DNA of 7,995 nt from Pseudomonadota bacterium (GCA_023427545.1 JAEZBF010000437.1:1-7995), one strand, 5' to 3'; shown: positions 1 through 6,777, counted from the stretch's first letter. Notes: generated from the sequence alone by a model not told the origin. Translations and numbers: made by a program.

Positions 1-1554
1 CCGCCACATCATGGGGCCGGGGTGGGTGGCCTCGCGCTGCTTGCGTTCGGCATGGATCACCGAATCCATCGGCGGGGTAGGGCCGAAGATGCACTTGAGG
101 ATGAGCGCCGTATTGTCGGTCAGCCGGAAATCGGCGCCGGTGTCGCCGACCGGCAGTTGCTCGGTGAGATGCCGGTTCGAGCAGAGCGCCCGCACGCTGA
201 GCTCGCGCACCCTATCGGTGTCGGAAAGGCCCGCCGGCTCGAAGAGGGAGAGGAACATCTCCGTGCCGGCGTACTTGGTCTGGCTGCCGAAGCGGCGCTC
301 CCGCTCGGTCGGCAGGCGCGGCAGCCGGCGCACGGTGTAAAACAGCGCGTCCTCGAGGCGCACGCTGTTGGGCGGCAGGCTGTAGAGTGGGTATACAGGT
401 ACTTTCTCGGGCCGCCCAGGATAGTGGGCGAAAACGTCGATCACCCTGTGAGCCTCGAAGTCGAGCCAGCGGCTGCGGTCGGCCACGATCTGGTGCTCGT
501 GCTCGGCGGGATTTACCGGAATGCGGCTGCACTGCATCTCGAAGAGGTTGCTTGCAGGCACCGTGTAGAGCGCGAAACGCTGGCGATTCACCAGCGGGGC
601 CAGCCGGGAAATCACCGCATCGAACTCGAACAGCAGGTCGAAATCGACGCACGTCAGCTGCCGCAACAGAGGCTGCAGCCCGGTCAGGCGGAAGCCGATA
701 TACTTCTGCGGGAACGCGAAATAGTCGCGCAGAATCTCGAAGCCAAGGAAGGAGCGCTCGTCGGCCGGGTAAAGCGAGTCGGTTTCCTCAAAGCCCAGTT
801 GCTGCAGCATTTGCAGCGGCACCGGCAGGAAATGCGGATCGCCGTGCGAATCCTCGTAGCGCAGCGTGATGCGGCGGCAGTTGGCGAACAGCTGCTCGTA
901 GATCGCGTTCGCATCGCCGAGATCGCCGACGATGTGGATCGGCAGGTCGTCGAGCGCCAGCATGTTCAGCGGATTGCCGGGCGGCTTGACGCCCGGTGTG
1001 TCCGTTGCAGGGTTGGTGCTGCGGTTCTGGAAGCCGAGCCGCAGCCCCCCCATGGTGCCCGGCTGAACCTCCAGTCCGAGCGCCTGAAGCGGCGCTGCGC
1101 TCGGGAAATATTCGGCGCGCTCCATGCGGAGCGGCCAGACGGACAGATCGCTGCCCAGGCGGTATCGGCAGGAGACTCGCCGTTCGCGCTCGACGTAGAC
1201 CGCATCCATGTAGCTGCCGGCCTTGAACCGCAGGCCGTTGAGCAGGTTGGTGTCGTCGTATTCGGGCGTCGCCTGCACCAGCACGGACGAAGGGATCGGG
1301 GCGAGGTAGTTCGGCAGCAGCTGGTCGAGCAGCGACGTCGTGAACTCGGAGAACTCGCTCTTGATCTTGAGCTGGACACGCGCAGCCATGAAGGCCGCGC
1401 CCTCGAGCAGAGCCTTGAGGCCGGGGTCCATGTTCTCGGCATCGAAGCCCCCAAGGCGCTCGGCAATGCCGGAATGATGGGCGGCGTAGTCGCGCGACTG
1501 CTCGTAGAGCAGCTTGAGCTCGCGCTCGTAAAAGTCGAGAAATTCCTGATTCAT
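1..1554 (-). CDS. tssF: TssF (ImpG/VasA), T6SS baseplate protein, C-terminus cut by window edge
   Basis: The reading frame starts at ATG 1554 and stays open to base 1, giving 518 codons. Family members are usually about 580-620 residues, so roughly the last 60-100 residues lie beyond the edge. TssF is a cytoplasmic baseplate wedge component that works with TssE, TssG and TssK. The translation begins MNQEFLDFYERELKLLYEQS, the usual family opening (Y-x-x-EL near the start). It continues with a DPGLKALLEGAAFMAARV segment and a LLDQLLPNYLAPIPS segment, both typical of TssF N-termini. Further on are NRQRFALYTVPASNLFE and a FEAHRVIDVFAHYPG stretch, as in full-length homologues. The start overlaps the tssE stop as ATGA, so the two are very likely translationally coupled. 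No frameshift or internal stop is seen. Assignment to the family is firm. Only the missing C-terminus is unknown. Confidence 0.95.
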   Translation of the reverse strand, partial: MNQEFLDFYERELKLLYEQSRDYAAHHSGIAERLGGFDAENMDPGLKALLEGAAFMAARVQLKIKSEFSEFTTSLLDQLLPNYLAPIPSSVLVQATPEYDDTNLLNGLRFKAGSYMDAVYVERERRVSCRYRLGSDLSVWPLRMERAEYFPSAAPLQALGLEVQPGTMGGLRLGFQNRSTNPATDTPGVKPPGNPLNMLALDDLPIHIVGDLGDANAIYEQLFANCRRITLRYEDSHGDPHFLPVPLQMLQQLGFEETDSLYPADERSFLGFEILRDYFAFPQKYIGFRLTGLQPLLRQLTCVDFDLLFEFDAVISRLAPLVNRQRFALYTVPASNLFEMQCSRIPVNPAEHEHQIVADRSRWLDFEAHRVIDVFAHYPGRPEKVPVYPLYSLPPNSVRLEDALFYTVRRLPRLPTERERRFGSQTKYAGTEMFLSLFEPAGLSDTDRVRELSVRALCSNRHLTEQLPVGDTGADFRLTDNTALILKCIFGPTPPMDSVIHAERKQREATHPGPMMWR

Positions 1555-2117
1555 GCGGCCCCGGCCGGCTTCGAAACGATGACCTTCCCGGAGGTGTTGT
1601 CGAGCTCGGCGACGAACTCGATGGGAATGTCGAGAGGCTTGCAGATAAGTTCGGCGCGCACCTTGAACTTGATGCGCTGGTTGACGTCGCCATGTTTGTC
1701 GATCGGCGCCGCCTCGATGACCAGCGTCTCGGGGCTGAGTCGCGGCTCGTGCTGGAGGATCGCCCGCTTGAGATTGCCGATGACCTCATCGGCCGCGCCG
1801 GTGTCGATGACCACGTGGGTGAGGTCATAGAGGCCGAAGTTGAGCACGGACTTCCTGACGTAAGGCCGGTCCGTCAGATCGATGGCGGAATCGAGATCGA
1901 TCGTGTCGACGAGGTTGCCGAGGTCCTCCGCCAGGTCGCGCTTGAGCAGTGCTTCGTCGGCGCCACGCCGACGGATTGCGCTGCGCTCGGAAACCACCCG
2001 TTCGCCGAGGACGCGATGATCTTCTTCCTTGTCGGCGTCGCGCTTGAGATGGGCGTCGCGAAACGCAAACATCAGCGGAATCTGAAGCCGGTCCTTCTGC
2101 TTTTCGGGTGCACGCAT
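1551..2117 (-). CDS. tssE: TssE, gp25-like T6SS baseplate protein
   Basis: This encodes 188 residues, slightly long for the family (commonly 140-180). TssE is the homologue of phage T4 gp25 and joins the baseplate to the first sheath ring in the cytoplasm. Visible elements are an N-terminal LMFAFRDAHLKRD segment (residues 15-27) and a central LLKRDLAEDLGNLVDT segment (57-72), matching the family's conserved RDL-xx-LLNT region. SVLNFGLYDL (90-99) and the gp25 signature EPRL (124-127) follow, then a beta-rich C-terminus. The ATG at 2117 is preceded at 2130-2139 by AAGGCGGTGA, nine of ten bases of an extended Shine-Dalgarno sequence. Its distance to the ATG is somewhat long, so a start at Met16 (2072) cannot be fully excluded. 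The stop overlaps the tssF start by 4 bp. The gene lies 113 bp downstream of hcp, beyond a strong hairpin that may lower its expression relative to hcp. Confidence 0.93.
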   Translation of the reverse strand: MRAPEKQKDRLQIPLMFAFRDAHLKRDADKEEDHRVLGERVVSERSAIRRRGADEALLKRDLAEDLGNLVDTIDLDSAIDLTDRPYVRKSVLNFGLYDLTHVVIDTGAADEVIGNLKRAILQHEPRLSPETLVIEAAPIDKHGDVNQRIKFKVRAELICKPLDIPIEFVAELDNTSGKVIVSKPAGAA

Positions 2118-2166
2118 CGTCGTAGTCTTTCACCGCCTTGCGCCGGTGGCCCGGCCCCGAAAGAAG

Positions 2167-2199
2167 ATCGGCGCCGGGCGTCAAACGCCAGGCGCCGAT
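2167..2199 (-). terminator. Strong GC hairpin after hcp, probable terminator or attenuator
   Basis: Bases 2167-2181 pair with 2185-2199: 15 positions, 14 paired, with a single mismatch (g2176 against a2190) and a 3-base loop. Read on the minus strand the hairpin begins 32 bases after the hcp stop and is followed by CTTCTTTC. That tract is pyrimidine-rich but not a true uninterrupted U-run. The structure is directly visible. Its role is inferred: partial termination, or protection of the hcp mRNA 3' end from exonucleases. Either would let the abundant tube protein be made in excess over the baseplate proteins encoded downstream. The pairing is nearly symmetrical, but the plus strand has no gene upstream to terminate. 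Confidence 0.6.
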
Positions 2200-2230
2200 T
2201 TGGCACTCGCAATCGGCACGCGCCGGCGAG

Positions 2231-2713
2231 TTATTCCTTGGTGTTCTCGGCGATGTTGTAGGTGTAGTCGCCCGCCGGCTTGCCGCCGCCCTTTTCGTCC
2301 TGCTCCTGATACTCGACCTTCACCTTGGCGAAGTTCAAGGTGACGTTCTCGGTCAGGCGATCCTCACCACCCGAGCCGCCGGTGCTAACAGAGGTGACCA
2401 GGACCTCGTTCAGCGTGATCTTGAGGTACTCGAGCGGGGTGGTGCCGGCCTTGCGAACGGTGAGCAGGGCCTCGTCAAAGTGGTCGCCCTGGGCGCAAGC
2501 GAGCTGCAGCTTGGCGCTCGACTTGTCGATGTACTTGGTGAAGCTCAGGTCCTGTATGTTGGCCTTGCCTGCGCCACCGCCGCCACCCATGTGCGTGGTA
2601 CCCGAGTTAGACAGGCCCCACGACCAGGCGAGAACGTCGATCTCGCCTTTATGGCTCTTGTCGCGCGCCTCGCCATCGACGGTGGCGATCTTCATGAACA
2701 TGTCTACGGCCAT
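2231..2713 (-). CDS. hcp: Hcp, T6SS inner tube protein
   Basis: This encodes 160 residues, the normal length for Hcp. Hcp forms hexameric rings that stack into the tube expelled during firing, and it can chaperone small effectors in its lumen. The start MAVDMFMKI, the LAWSWG motif (28-33), the glycine run GGGGGAGK (43-50), QDLSFTKYIDKSS (54-66) and STGGSGGEDRLTENVTLNF (110-128) match the classic Hcp1 type, as in Pseudomonas aeruginosa Hcp1. As expected there is no signal peptide. ATG 2713 is preceded by GGGAG six bases upstream, a good ribosome binding site. The gene sits between tssC (93 bp gap) and tssE (113 bp gap with a hairpin). The C-terminus is short, with no fused effector domain, so this is a structural Hcp and not an extended, toxin-bearing one. 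Confidence 0.97.
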   Translation of the reverse strand: MAVDMFMKIATVDGEARDKSHKGEIDVLAWSWGLSNSGTTHMGGGGGAGKANIQDLSFTKYIDKSSAKLQLACAQGDHFDEALLTVRKAGTTPLEYLKITLNEVLVTSVSTGGSGGEDRLTENVTLNFAKVKVEYQEQDEKGGGKPAGDYTYNIAENTKE

Positions 2714-2806
2714 TTCAGTCTCCCGTTATCTGAGTTGCTCGCCGCACGCTCTAGTCGTCGGCTGTACTCGTTATGATTGATCTACCCTGAAGCCGGCATG
2801 AACTGC

Positions 2807-4297
2807 TTAAGCAGCTTTACCGGGCAATCTCGAAACGAGGCTCATGCCGATATCCATGCCCTCGAGCTGGAAGTGCGGGCGGAGATAGAAGCGTGCGCCG
2901 TAGTAGCCGGGATTCTCTTCGTCGGCGAAGACGTCCACCCGCGCCTCCCGAAGGGGTTTCTTGGCGCGCGTGATCTCGCCGGCAGTGCTGGGGTCTGCCA
3001 GCACGTACTGATTGATCCATTCCTGCAGCCGGCGCTGCAGTTCGTCCTTCTCGTAGCTTTCGCCAATCCAGTCGCGGACCATCACCTTGAGGTAATGGGA
3101 GAAGCGCGAGACCGCGAACATGTACGGAATACGGGACGAGAGGTTGTCCGACGCGGTGGCGTCCGGATTGAGGTAGGCCTTGGGCTTGTAGATCGACTGG
3201 GCGCCGATGAAGGCCGCCTTGTCGGTGTTCTTGCGGTGGATCAGCGGCAGGAGCCCGGACTTGGAGAGCTCGGCCTCGCGGCGATCGGTGATCGCGATCT
3301 CGGTCGGGCACTTCAGGTCGACGCTACCGTCGTCGCTGGGGAAGGTGTGGACCGGCAGGTCCATGACCTCGCCACCCGATTGCACGCCGCGGATCTTGAT
3401 GGTCCAGCCGTATTCCTTGTGGGCGCGGTTGATGTTGGCTGCCATCGCATAGGCGGCGTTCATCCATGAGTAGTTCTCGCCCTTGTGGCCGTCGGTCTTT
3501 TCCTCGAAGGCGAACTCGCTGATCGGGTGGGTCTTGGCGCCGTAGGGCGCACGGGCGAGAACGCGCGGCATGCAGAGGCCGAGGTAACGCGAGTTTTCCG
3601 AGTCGCGGAGCGACTTCCACGCCGCATAATCGGGGGTCTCGAAAATCTTGCTGAGATCGCGGGGATTCATCAGCTCGGTCCACGAATCCATGCCCATCAG
3701 AGTCGGCGCGGCGCCGGAGATGAACATGCAGTGGGCCGCTGCGCCGATTTTTGCCAGCGACTTCATCACGGTCACGTCGGTTGCCGAGTGGTCGAAATGA
3801 TAATCGCAGACGATAGCGCCATAGGGCTGGCCGCCCAGCTGACCGAACTCGCTCTCGTAGATCTTCTTGAAGAGCGGGCTCTGGTCCCACTTGGCGTCGG
3901 GGTAGGTCCGAGCCTCCTTGAACAGCTCCTGCTTGGTGATGTTCATCACCCGGATCTTGAGCGTGGCGTCGGTCTCGGAGTGGTTGGTTAGATAGTAGAG
4001 GCCGCGCCAGGCCGACTCGAGCTTCTGGAACTCTTCGGCGTGCAGGATCTCGTTGACCTGCTCGGTGAGCTTGGCATCGATCTGGGCGATGATCTGCTCG
4101 ATCGTGTCGAGGACGTCGTCCTTGATCACGCTCTGGTCGGCAAGGGCCTGCTTGACCAGCGTGTTGACGGCGTTGTCGATCTCCGACTCCGCCCGCTCAG
4201 AGCGCGGCTTGAAGCTTTGCTTGAGGAGCAGTGCGAATTCGTCGACGTCCTCGGTTGCTCCGGTTTTGCCCTGCGGTTCTGCTTGCAGCTGGCTCAT
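2807..4297 (-). CDS. tssC: TssC (VipB), large subunit of the T6SS contractile sheath
   Basis: This encodes 496 residues, the usual length for TssC. TssC pairs with TssB to build the cytoplasmic contractile sheath around the Hcp tube. Contraction drives the tube outwards, and the contracted sheath is disassembled by the ClpV ATPase (TssH). Recognisable segments are LESAWRGLYYL (93-103), FGQLGGQPYGAIVCDYHFDH (151-170), RFSHYLKVMVRDWIG (398-412) and the C-terminal LRPHFQLEGMDIGMSLVSRL (472-491). ATG 4297 has GGGGA five bases upstream, supporting this start. A 66-bp gap separates it from tssB. Some alphaproteobacteria such as Agrobacterium carry two adjacent tssC-type genes. Only one is present here, and no remnant of a second copy is visible. 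I see no truncation or frameshift. Confidence 0.97.
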   Translation of the reverse strand: MSQLQAEPQGKTGATEDVDEFALLLKQSFKPRSERAESEIDNAVNTLVKQALADQSVIKDDVLDTIEQIIAQIDAKLTEQVNEILHAEEFQKLESAWRGLYYLTNHSETDATLKIRVMNITKQELFKEARTYPDAKWDQSPLFKKIYESEFGQLGGQPYGAIVCDYHFDHSATDVTVMKSLAKIGAAAHCMFISGAAPTLMGMDSWTELMNPRDLSKIFETPDYAAWKSLRDSENSRYLGLCMPRVLARAPYGAKTHPISEFAFEEKTDGHKGENYSWMNAAYAMAANINRAHKEYGWTIKIRGVQSGGEVMDLPVHTFPSDDGSVDLKCPTEIAITDRREAELSKSGLLPLIHRKNTDKAAFIGAQSIYKPKAYLNPDATASDNLSSRIPYMFAVSRFSHYLKVMVRDWIGESYEKDELQRRLQEWINQYVLADPSTAGEITRAKKPLREARVDVFADEENPGYYGARFYLRPHFQLEGMDIGMSLVSRLPGKAA

Positions 4298-4314
4298 ATC
4301 AGTCCCCGTCTGAA

Positions 4315-4337
4315 ATCGGCGCCGCCACGCGCCCGAT
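4315..4337 (-). other. Imperfect hairpin in the tssB-tssC gap
   Basis: In the 66-bp gap, bases 4315-4322 can pair with 4329-4337: five plus four base pairs with one bulged C and a 6-base loop. On the minus strand it is followed by TTTCAG and then, a few bases on, the tssC ribosome binding site (GGGGA). There is no U-run, so termination is unlikely. It may affect mRNA stability or translation of tssC, or may be coincidence in GC-rich sequence. Confidence 0.25.
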
Positions 4338-4363
4338 AGGCAGTTCCGGCTGACTCCGGAGCT

Positions 4364-4906
4364 TTATTCGTTATCTTCGGTCTTGGACTCGCCGGACGGC
4401 GACTCTGACGCCTGGCGCTGCTCGAGCGCCTTCATCAGCTCGGGATCGGACAGCAGCTTCTTGAGCCGCTCTTCGGCGTCCACCTTGCCGTCCATATAGC
4501 GCTGCAGGTTGGCCAGTTGCTCACGGGCTTCGAGGAGCGACTTGAGCGCAGGAACCTGGCGCGCCACGCCGGCCGGCGTGAAGTCTTCCATGCTGTTGAA
4601 CGTGAGGTTCACGCCCATCTTCTCGCCGCTGTTGGGGCTGAGCTTGTTCTCGACCCGGAACGTCGCGGCGGGGGCGACGGATTTCATGTACTTGTCGACG
4701 TTGTCCATGTCGACGTCCGAGAACTTACGGTCCGCAACGGGAGGCTTGGCCACCTGCGAAGCGTTGCCCGAAAGGTCGGCCATCACGCCCATCACGAAGG
4801 GCAGCTCGATCTGCTTCTGCGAATCGTACGGATCTTCGTAGGAGATTTGAACCCGCGGCGGACGATTGCGTTTGATGAATCGCGTGGCGGAGTCTGCTGA
4901 AGCCAT
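4364..4906 (-). CDS. tssB: TssB (VipA), small subunit of the T6SS contractile sheath
   Basis: This encodes 180 residues, slightly longer than the typical 165-170. TssB forms the sheath heterodimer with TssC, the product of the next gene. The N-terminus carries RPPRVQISYED (15-25), then ELPFVMGVMADLSG (34-47), which is the most diagnostic TssB segment. F-N-S-MEDFTP (103-111) and the helical LKSLLEAREQLANLQRYM region (121-138) follow. The protein ends in a hydrophilic, acidic tail of about 20 residues (ASESPSGESKTEDNE) that accounts for the extra length. ATG 4906 has a very strong AGGGGGAA ribosome binding site at 4912-4919, consistent with high demand for sheath protein. Upstream, the 89-bp gap after tssA contains a perfect dyad and a TTGACA hexamer. 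This suggests that tssB may also be transcribed from its own promoter. Confidence 0.96.
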   Translation of the reverse strand: MASADSATRFIKRNRPPRVQISYEDPYDSQKQIELPFVMGVMADLSGNASQVAKPPVADRKFSDVDMDNVDKYMKSVAPAATFRVENKLSPNSGEKMGVNLTFNSMEDFTPAGVARQVPALKSLLEAREQLANLQRYMDGKVDAEERLKKLLSDPELMKALEQRQASESPSGESKTEDNE

Positions 4907-4911
4907 TTTCG

Positions 4912-4919
4912 TTCCCCCT
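4912..4919 (-). promoter_or_regulatory. Strong ribosome binding site of tssB
   Basis: AGGGGGAA on the minus strand ends five bases before the tssB ATG at 4906. It is the most purine-rich Shine-Dalgarno-like site among the genes here and fixes the tssB start. Confidence 0.7.
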
Positions 4920-4932
4920 ACAAGGCCGCGGT

Positions 4933-4968
4933 AGAGAAACAGAGGCCATGCTGTTTGTCAAACAGCAT
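4933..4968 (-). promoter_or_regulatory. Perfect inverted repeat overlapping a TTGACA hexamer, candidate promoter/operator for tssB
   Basis: In the tssA-tssB gap, 4948-4956 (ATGCTGTTT) is the exact reverse complement of 4960-4968 (AAACAGCAT), with three bases between. On the minus strand the centre reads TTTGACAAA. This contains a perfect TTGACA -35 hexamer at 4961-4956. Seventeen bases further on is TTCTCT (4938-4933), a poor -10 match, so promoter activity is uncertain. A start site there would give a leader of only about 20 bases holding the strong tssB ribosome binding site. Two readings are possible: an operator placed on a -35 element, or an RNA stem-loop between tssA and tssB. No U-run follows the stem, so a terminator is unlikely. 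Confidence 0.4.
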
Positions 4969-4995
4969 CATGCTCATATCTGGCCCTGATCTAGG

Positions 4996-6720
4996 TCAGT
5001 TCGCGTCGGGCAGACGGGGGATCAATTCACTCAAAATAGAAGCAAAATCACGGTTGAGGTACGACCGCGCCTTGGACAGCAGAATGGGCACGGAGCTTGA
5101 CGGTTCGACCTGCCGGAAGAACCCCTCGACGGCCTGCAAAAGATCGGCAGCATGGTTGCGGGACTCGACCAAAACGATCTCGTCCGCTGGGGCTTCCTCC
5201 GGCTCCGGTTCGGGCTCCGGTTCCGGAGGAGGCGCAGCCGTCTCAGCCGCTTCAGGCTCTGCCGCCGGCTCAGGCGCGATGTCCTCGGGAGGAGACTCCG
5301 CGGCTGGCGCAGGTTCGTCGACGATCAGCTCGCCCCAGGCGTCGTAGCGCGGTCCGCTGGGTTGCCGGACGATCGGCTCACCCCACGCATCGAGTTCGGG
5401 CCCGGGAGGGGCAGGCTGTATCGGCTGACCCCAGGCGTCGAGCTGCGGCTGCGGCGGTGCGGGACGGATCGGCTGACCCCAGGCGTCGAGCTGCGGTTGT
5501 GGCGGCGCGGGACGGATCGGCTGACCCCAGGCATCGAGTTCGACGTCGTCTTCGGGCTCGCTCGAGCCTCGCGCGGGGCGTGCAGCGCGGGACTTGCGGC
5601 TCGGCGCCGCCACTATCGCACTGACGTCGTTCTCGTCCGAGAAGGCGTGCTCGGTGACCGTTCGCATCTGCGAGAGGTTGATCTCGAAGCTGAAGCCAGC
5701 CTCGAAGCGCACCGTCGCCCGCTCGGCAGGTCGGGGCATCAGCGCATCGAGCGCTTCAGTCAACGGCCTGCCGATCAGCATGCGGGCCTGGTGCACGAGG
5801 ATGAGCGCCGGATTGGAGGGCTCCGTCGTCAGGAAATAGCGCTCGACGCCGCTCAGCGCGGCCCGGGCCTGGCCGTGAGTCTTGATGTCGCCGACCAGAA
5901 CCGCCGGTCCCGATCCGGTGGCCGCTCCGTCGCCGCCCGCGGCCTCTTCCTCGGCTGCCGCCTGGCGGCGTTCGGAGGCAAGCTCGGGCCGGTTCTCGAC
6001 GATCAGGTTGTCGATGTCGCGCAGAACCTCGGCGATCCGGTCGAAGCTCGGAACGAAGCTGCCGGCATCATGATCGATAAACGCCTGCCGGATCTCGTTG
6101 AGCGCAGCGCTTGCACGGCTGAGGGCGGCGTGGAGGCCGAGCAGATGCTCGCGCGTCATCTCGTGCGCGAGTGTGTTGATCAGCGATCCAAGGGAGGGCG
6201 TCTCCTCGCCCTCGCGCCGCTCTGCCTTGTTGCTCGCCAGCATGTAGGCGCGCAGCGTGACGGTCTGCAGACGCGGGCCGCTGGCGATCGGCGCATATTG
6301 CAGGGGGAAGATCACCTGGACGAGGTCATCGAGTCCCTCGATGACGTTCTGGCGGATCACGAAGTCGCCGTCGGACTCGCGCGGGTAGAACTGGTCCCAG
6401 AAATTGGTGACGATGATCGCAAGGCCGTCCACGACCTCGCAGAAACCCATGATATTGCCGGCGAGCGCATTGAAGCGGGCCGCAAGCGTCAGCAGGCGGG
6501 CGTCGCGCGTGCGCGCAAGCAGCCCGTCGATGACCTGCATTTCGTCATCGAGGGCAATCGTGGTGCGGTCGAAGGGCTGGCCGTCTGTGAAGAACCGCTC
6601 GGGCAGGCGGCCGCTCGCGACGAGCGTGTAGTTCAGGTAGTCATTGTCCATTTCCTCGTCGAGGTCGGGTCCAGCCGGCTGGTCCGCCTCGACGGGGGCG
6701 CTGAGGAATTCATAGCGCAT
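4996..6720 (-). CDS. tssA: TssA (ImpA), with repeat linker and duplicated C-terminal module
   Basis: This encodes 574 residues. TssA proteins contact baseplate, tube and sheath and prime or cap their growth. Residues 1-150 form an ImpA N-terminal domain: PVEADQPAGPDLDEE (9-23), FWDQFYPRESDGDF (107-120) and PLQYAPIASGPRLQT (139-153). Residues 281-330 match the C-terminal module of short TssA proteins (A-x-x-ALSGVERYF-x-x-TEPSNPALIL). At this point a short TssA would normally end. Instead the protein continues with five tandem 16-residue repeats (395-474, unit LDAWGQPIRPAPPQPQ) and a Pro/Glu-rich linker (467-513). It then ends with a second C-terminal module (520-570, VEGFFRQVEPSSSVPILLSK). ATG 6720 has no clear Shine-Dalgarno sequence, but the N-terminus fits the family. 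The gene lies between the OmpA-like gene (57 bp gap) and tssB (89 bp gap). Family assignment is firm. The function of the extension is unknown. Confidence 0.93.
   Translation of the reverse strand: MRYEFLSAPVEADQPAGPDLDEEMDNDYLNYTLVASGRLPERFFTDGQPFDRTTIALDDEMQVIDGLLARTRDARLLTLAARFNALAGNIMGFCEVVDGLAIIVTNFWDQFYPRESDGDFVIRQNVIEGLDDLVQVIFPLQYAPIASGPRLQTVTLRAYMLASNKAERREGEETPSLGSLINTLAHEMTREHLLGLHAALSRASAALNEIRQAFIDHDAGSFVPSFDRIAEVLRDIDNLIVENRPELASERRQAAAEEEAAGGDGAATGSGPAVLVGDIKTHGQARAALSGVERYFLTTEPSNPALILVHQARMLIGRPLTEALDALMPRPAERATVRFEAGFSFEINLSQMRTVTEHAFSDENDVSAIVAAPSRKSRAARPARGSSEPEDDVELDAWGQPIRPAPPQPQLDAWGQPIRPAPPQPQLDAWGQPIQPAPPGPELDAWGEPIVRQPSGPRYDAWGELIVDEPAPAAESPPEDIAPEPAAEPEAAETAAPPPEPEPEPEPEEAPADEIVLVESRNHAADLLQAVEGFFRQVEPSSSVPILLSKARSYLNRDFASILSELIPRLPDAN
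5299..5538 (-). repeat. Five tandem 48-bp repeats within tssA
   Basis: The units occupy 5491-5538, 5443-5490, 5395-5442, 5347-5394 and 5299-5346, in transcription order. The period is exactly 48 bp, or 16 codons. Units 1 and 2 are identical at 44 of 48 bases and encode the same peptide, so all four differences are synonymous. Units 3 to 5 diverge progressively. Each unit carries D-A-W-G followed by Q or E, then P or L, then I. In the last unit only the first eight or nine residues (459-467) are conserved before the acidic Pro-rich linker takes over. The array keeps the frame and forms an interdomain linker. Confidence 0.9.
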
Positions 6721-6777
6721 GTGGCAAGCGCATCCGGATTGGGACCAAACGCGCCGCCAAGCTCGAACCTCTCAGGG

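Noticed and set aside
788..1828. Minus-strand frame of 346 codons crossing tssE and tssF
   Set aside because: It overlaps both genes in another frame, is Ser/Arg/Pro-rich and has no family resemblance. The tssE and tssF frames account for the region.
22..1830. Long open frame of about 600 codons on the plus strand opposite tssF and tssE
   Set aside because: It is antisense to two confidently identified genes in GC-rich DNA, where stop codons are rare on the opposite strand. The translation is Arg/Ala/Val/Glu-rich with no recognisable domain, and the frame runs across the tssE/tssF boundary.
2714..2806. Possible separate hcp promoter in the tssC-hcp gap
   Set aside because: CATAAC resembles a weak -10, but the hexamer 17 bases upstream (TGCCGG) is no -35. 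I see only the hcp ribosome binding site with confidence in these 93 bp.
2803..2814. Perfect 12-bp palindrome CTGCTTAAGCAG at the tssC stop
   Set aside because: It has no loop and is mostly explained by the codons for Lys-Ala-Ala-stop. No promoter or repeat partner supports a site.
6745..6759. Sigma54-like element upstream of tssA (TTGGCGGCGCGTTTGG on the minus strand)
   Set aside because: The -24 GG is present, but the invariant -12 GC is replaced by GG. It is too close to a GC-rich background match to claim.
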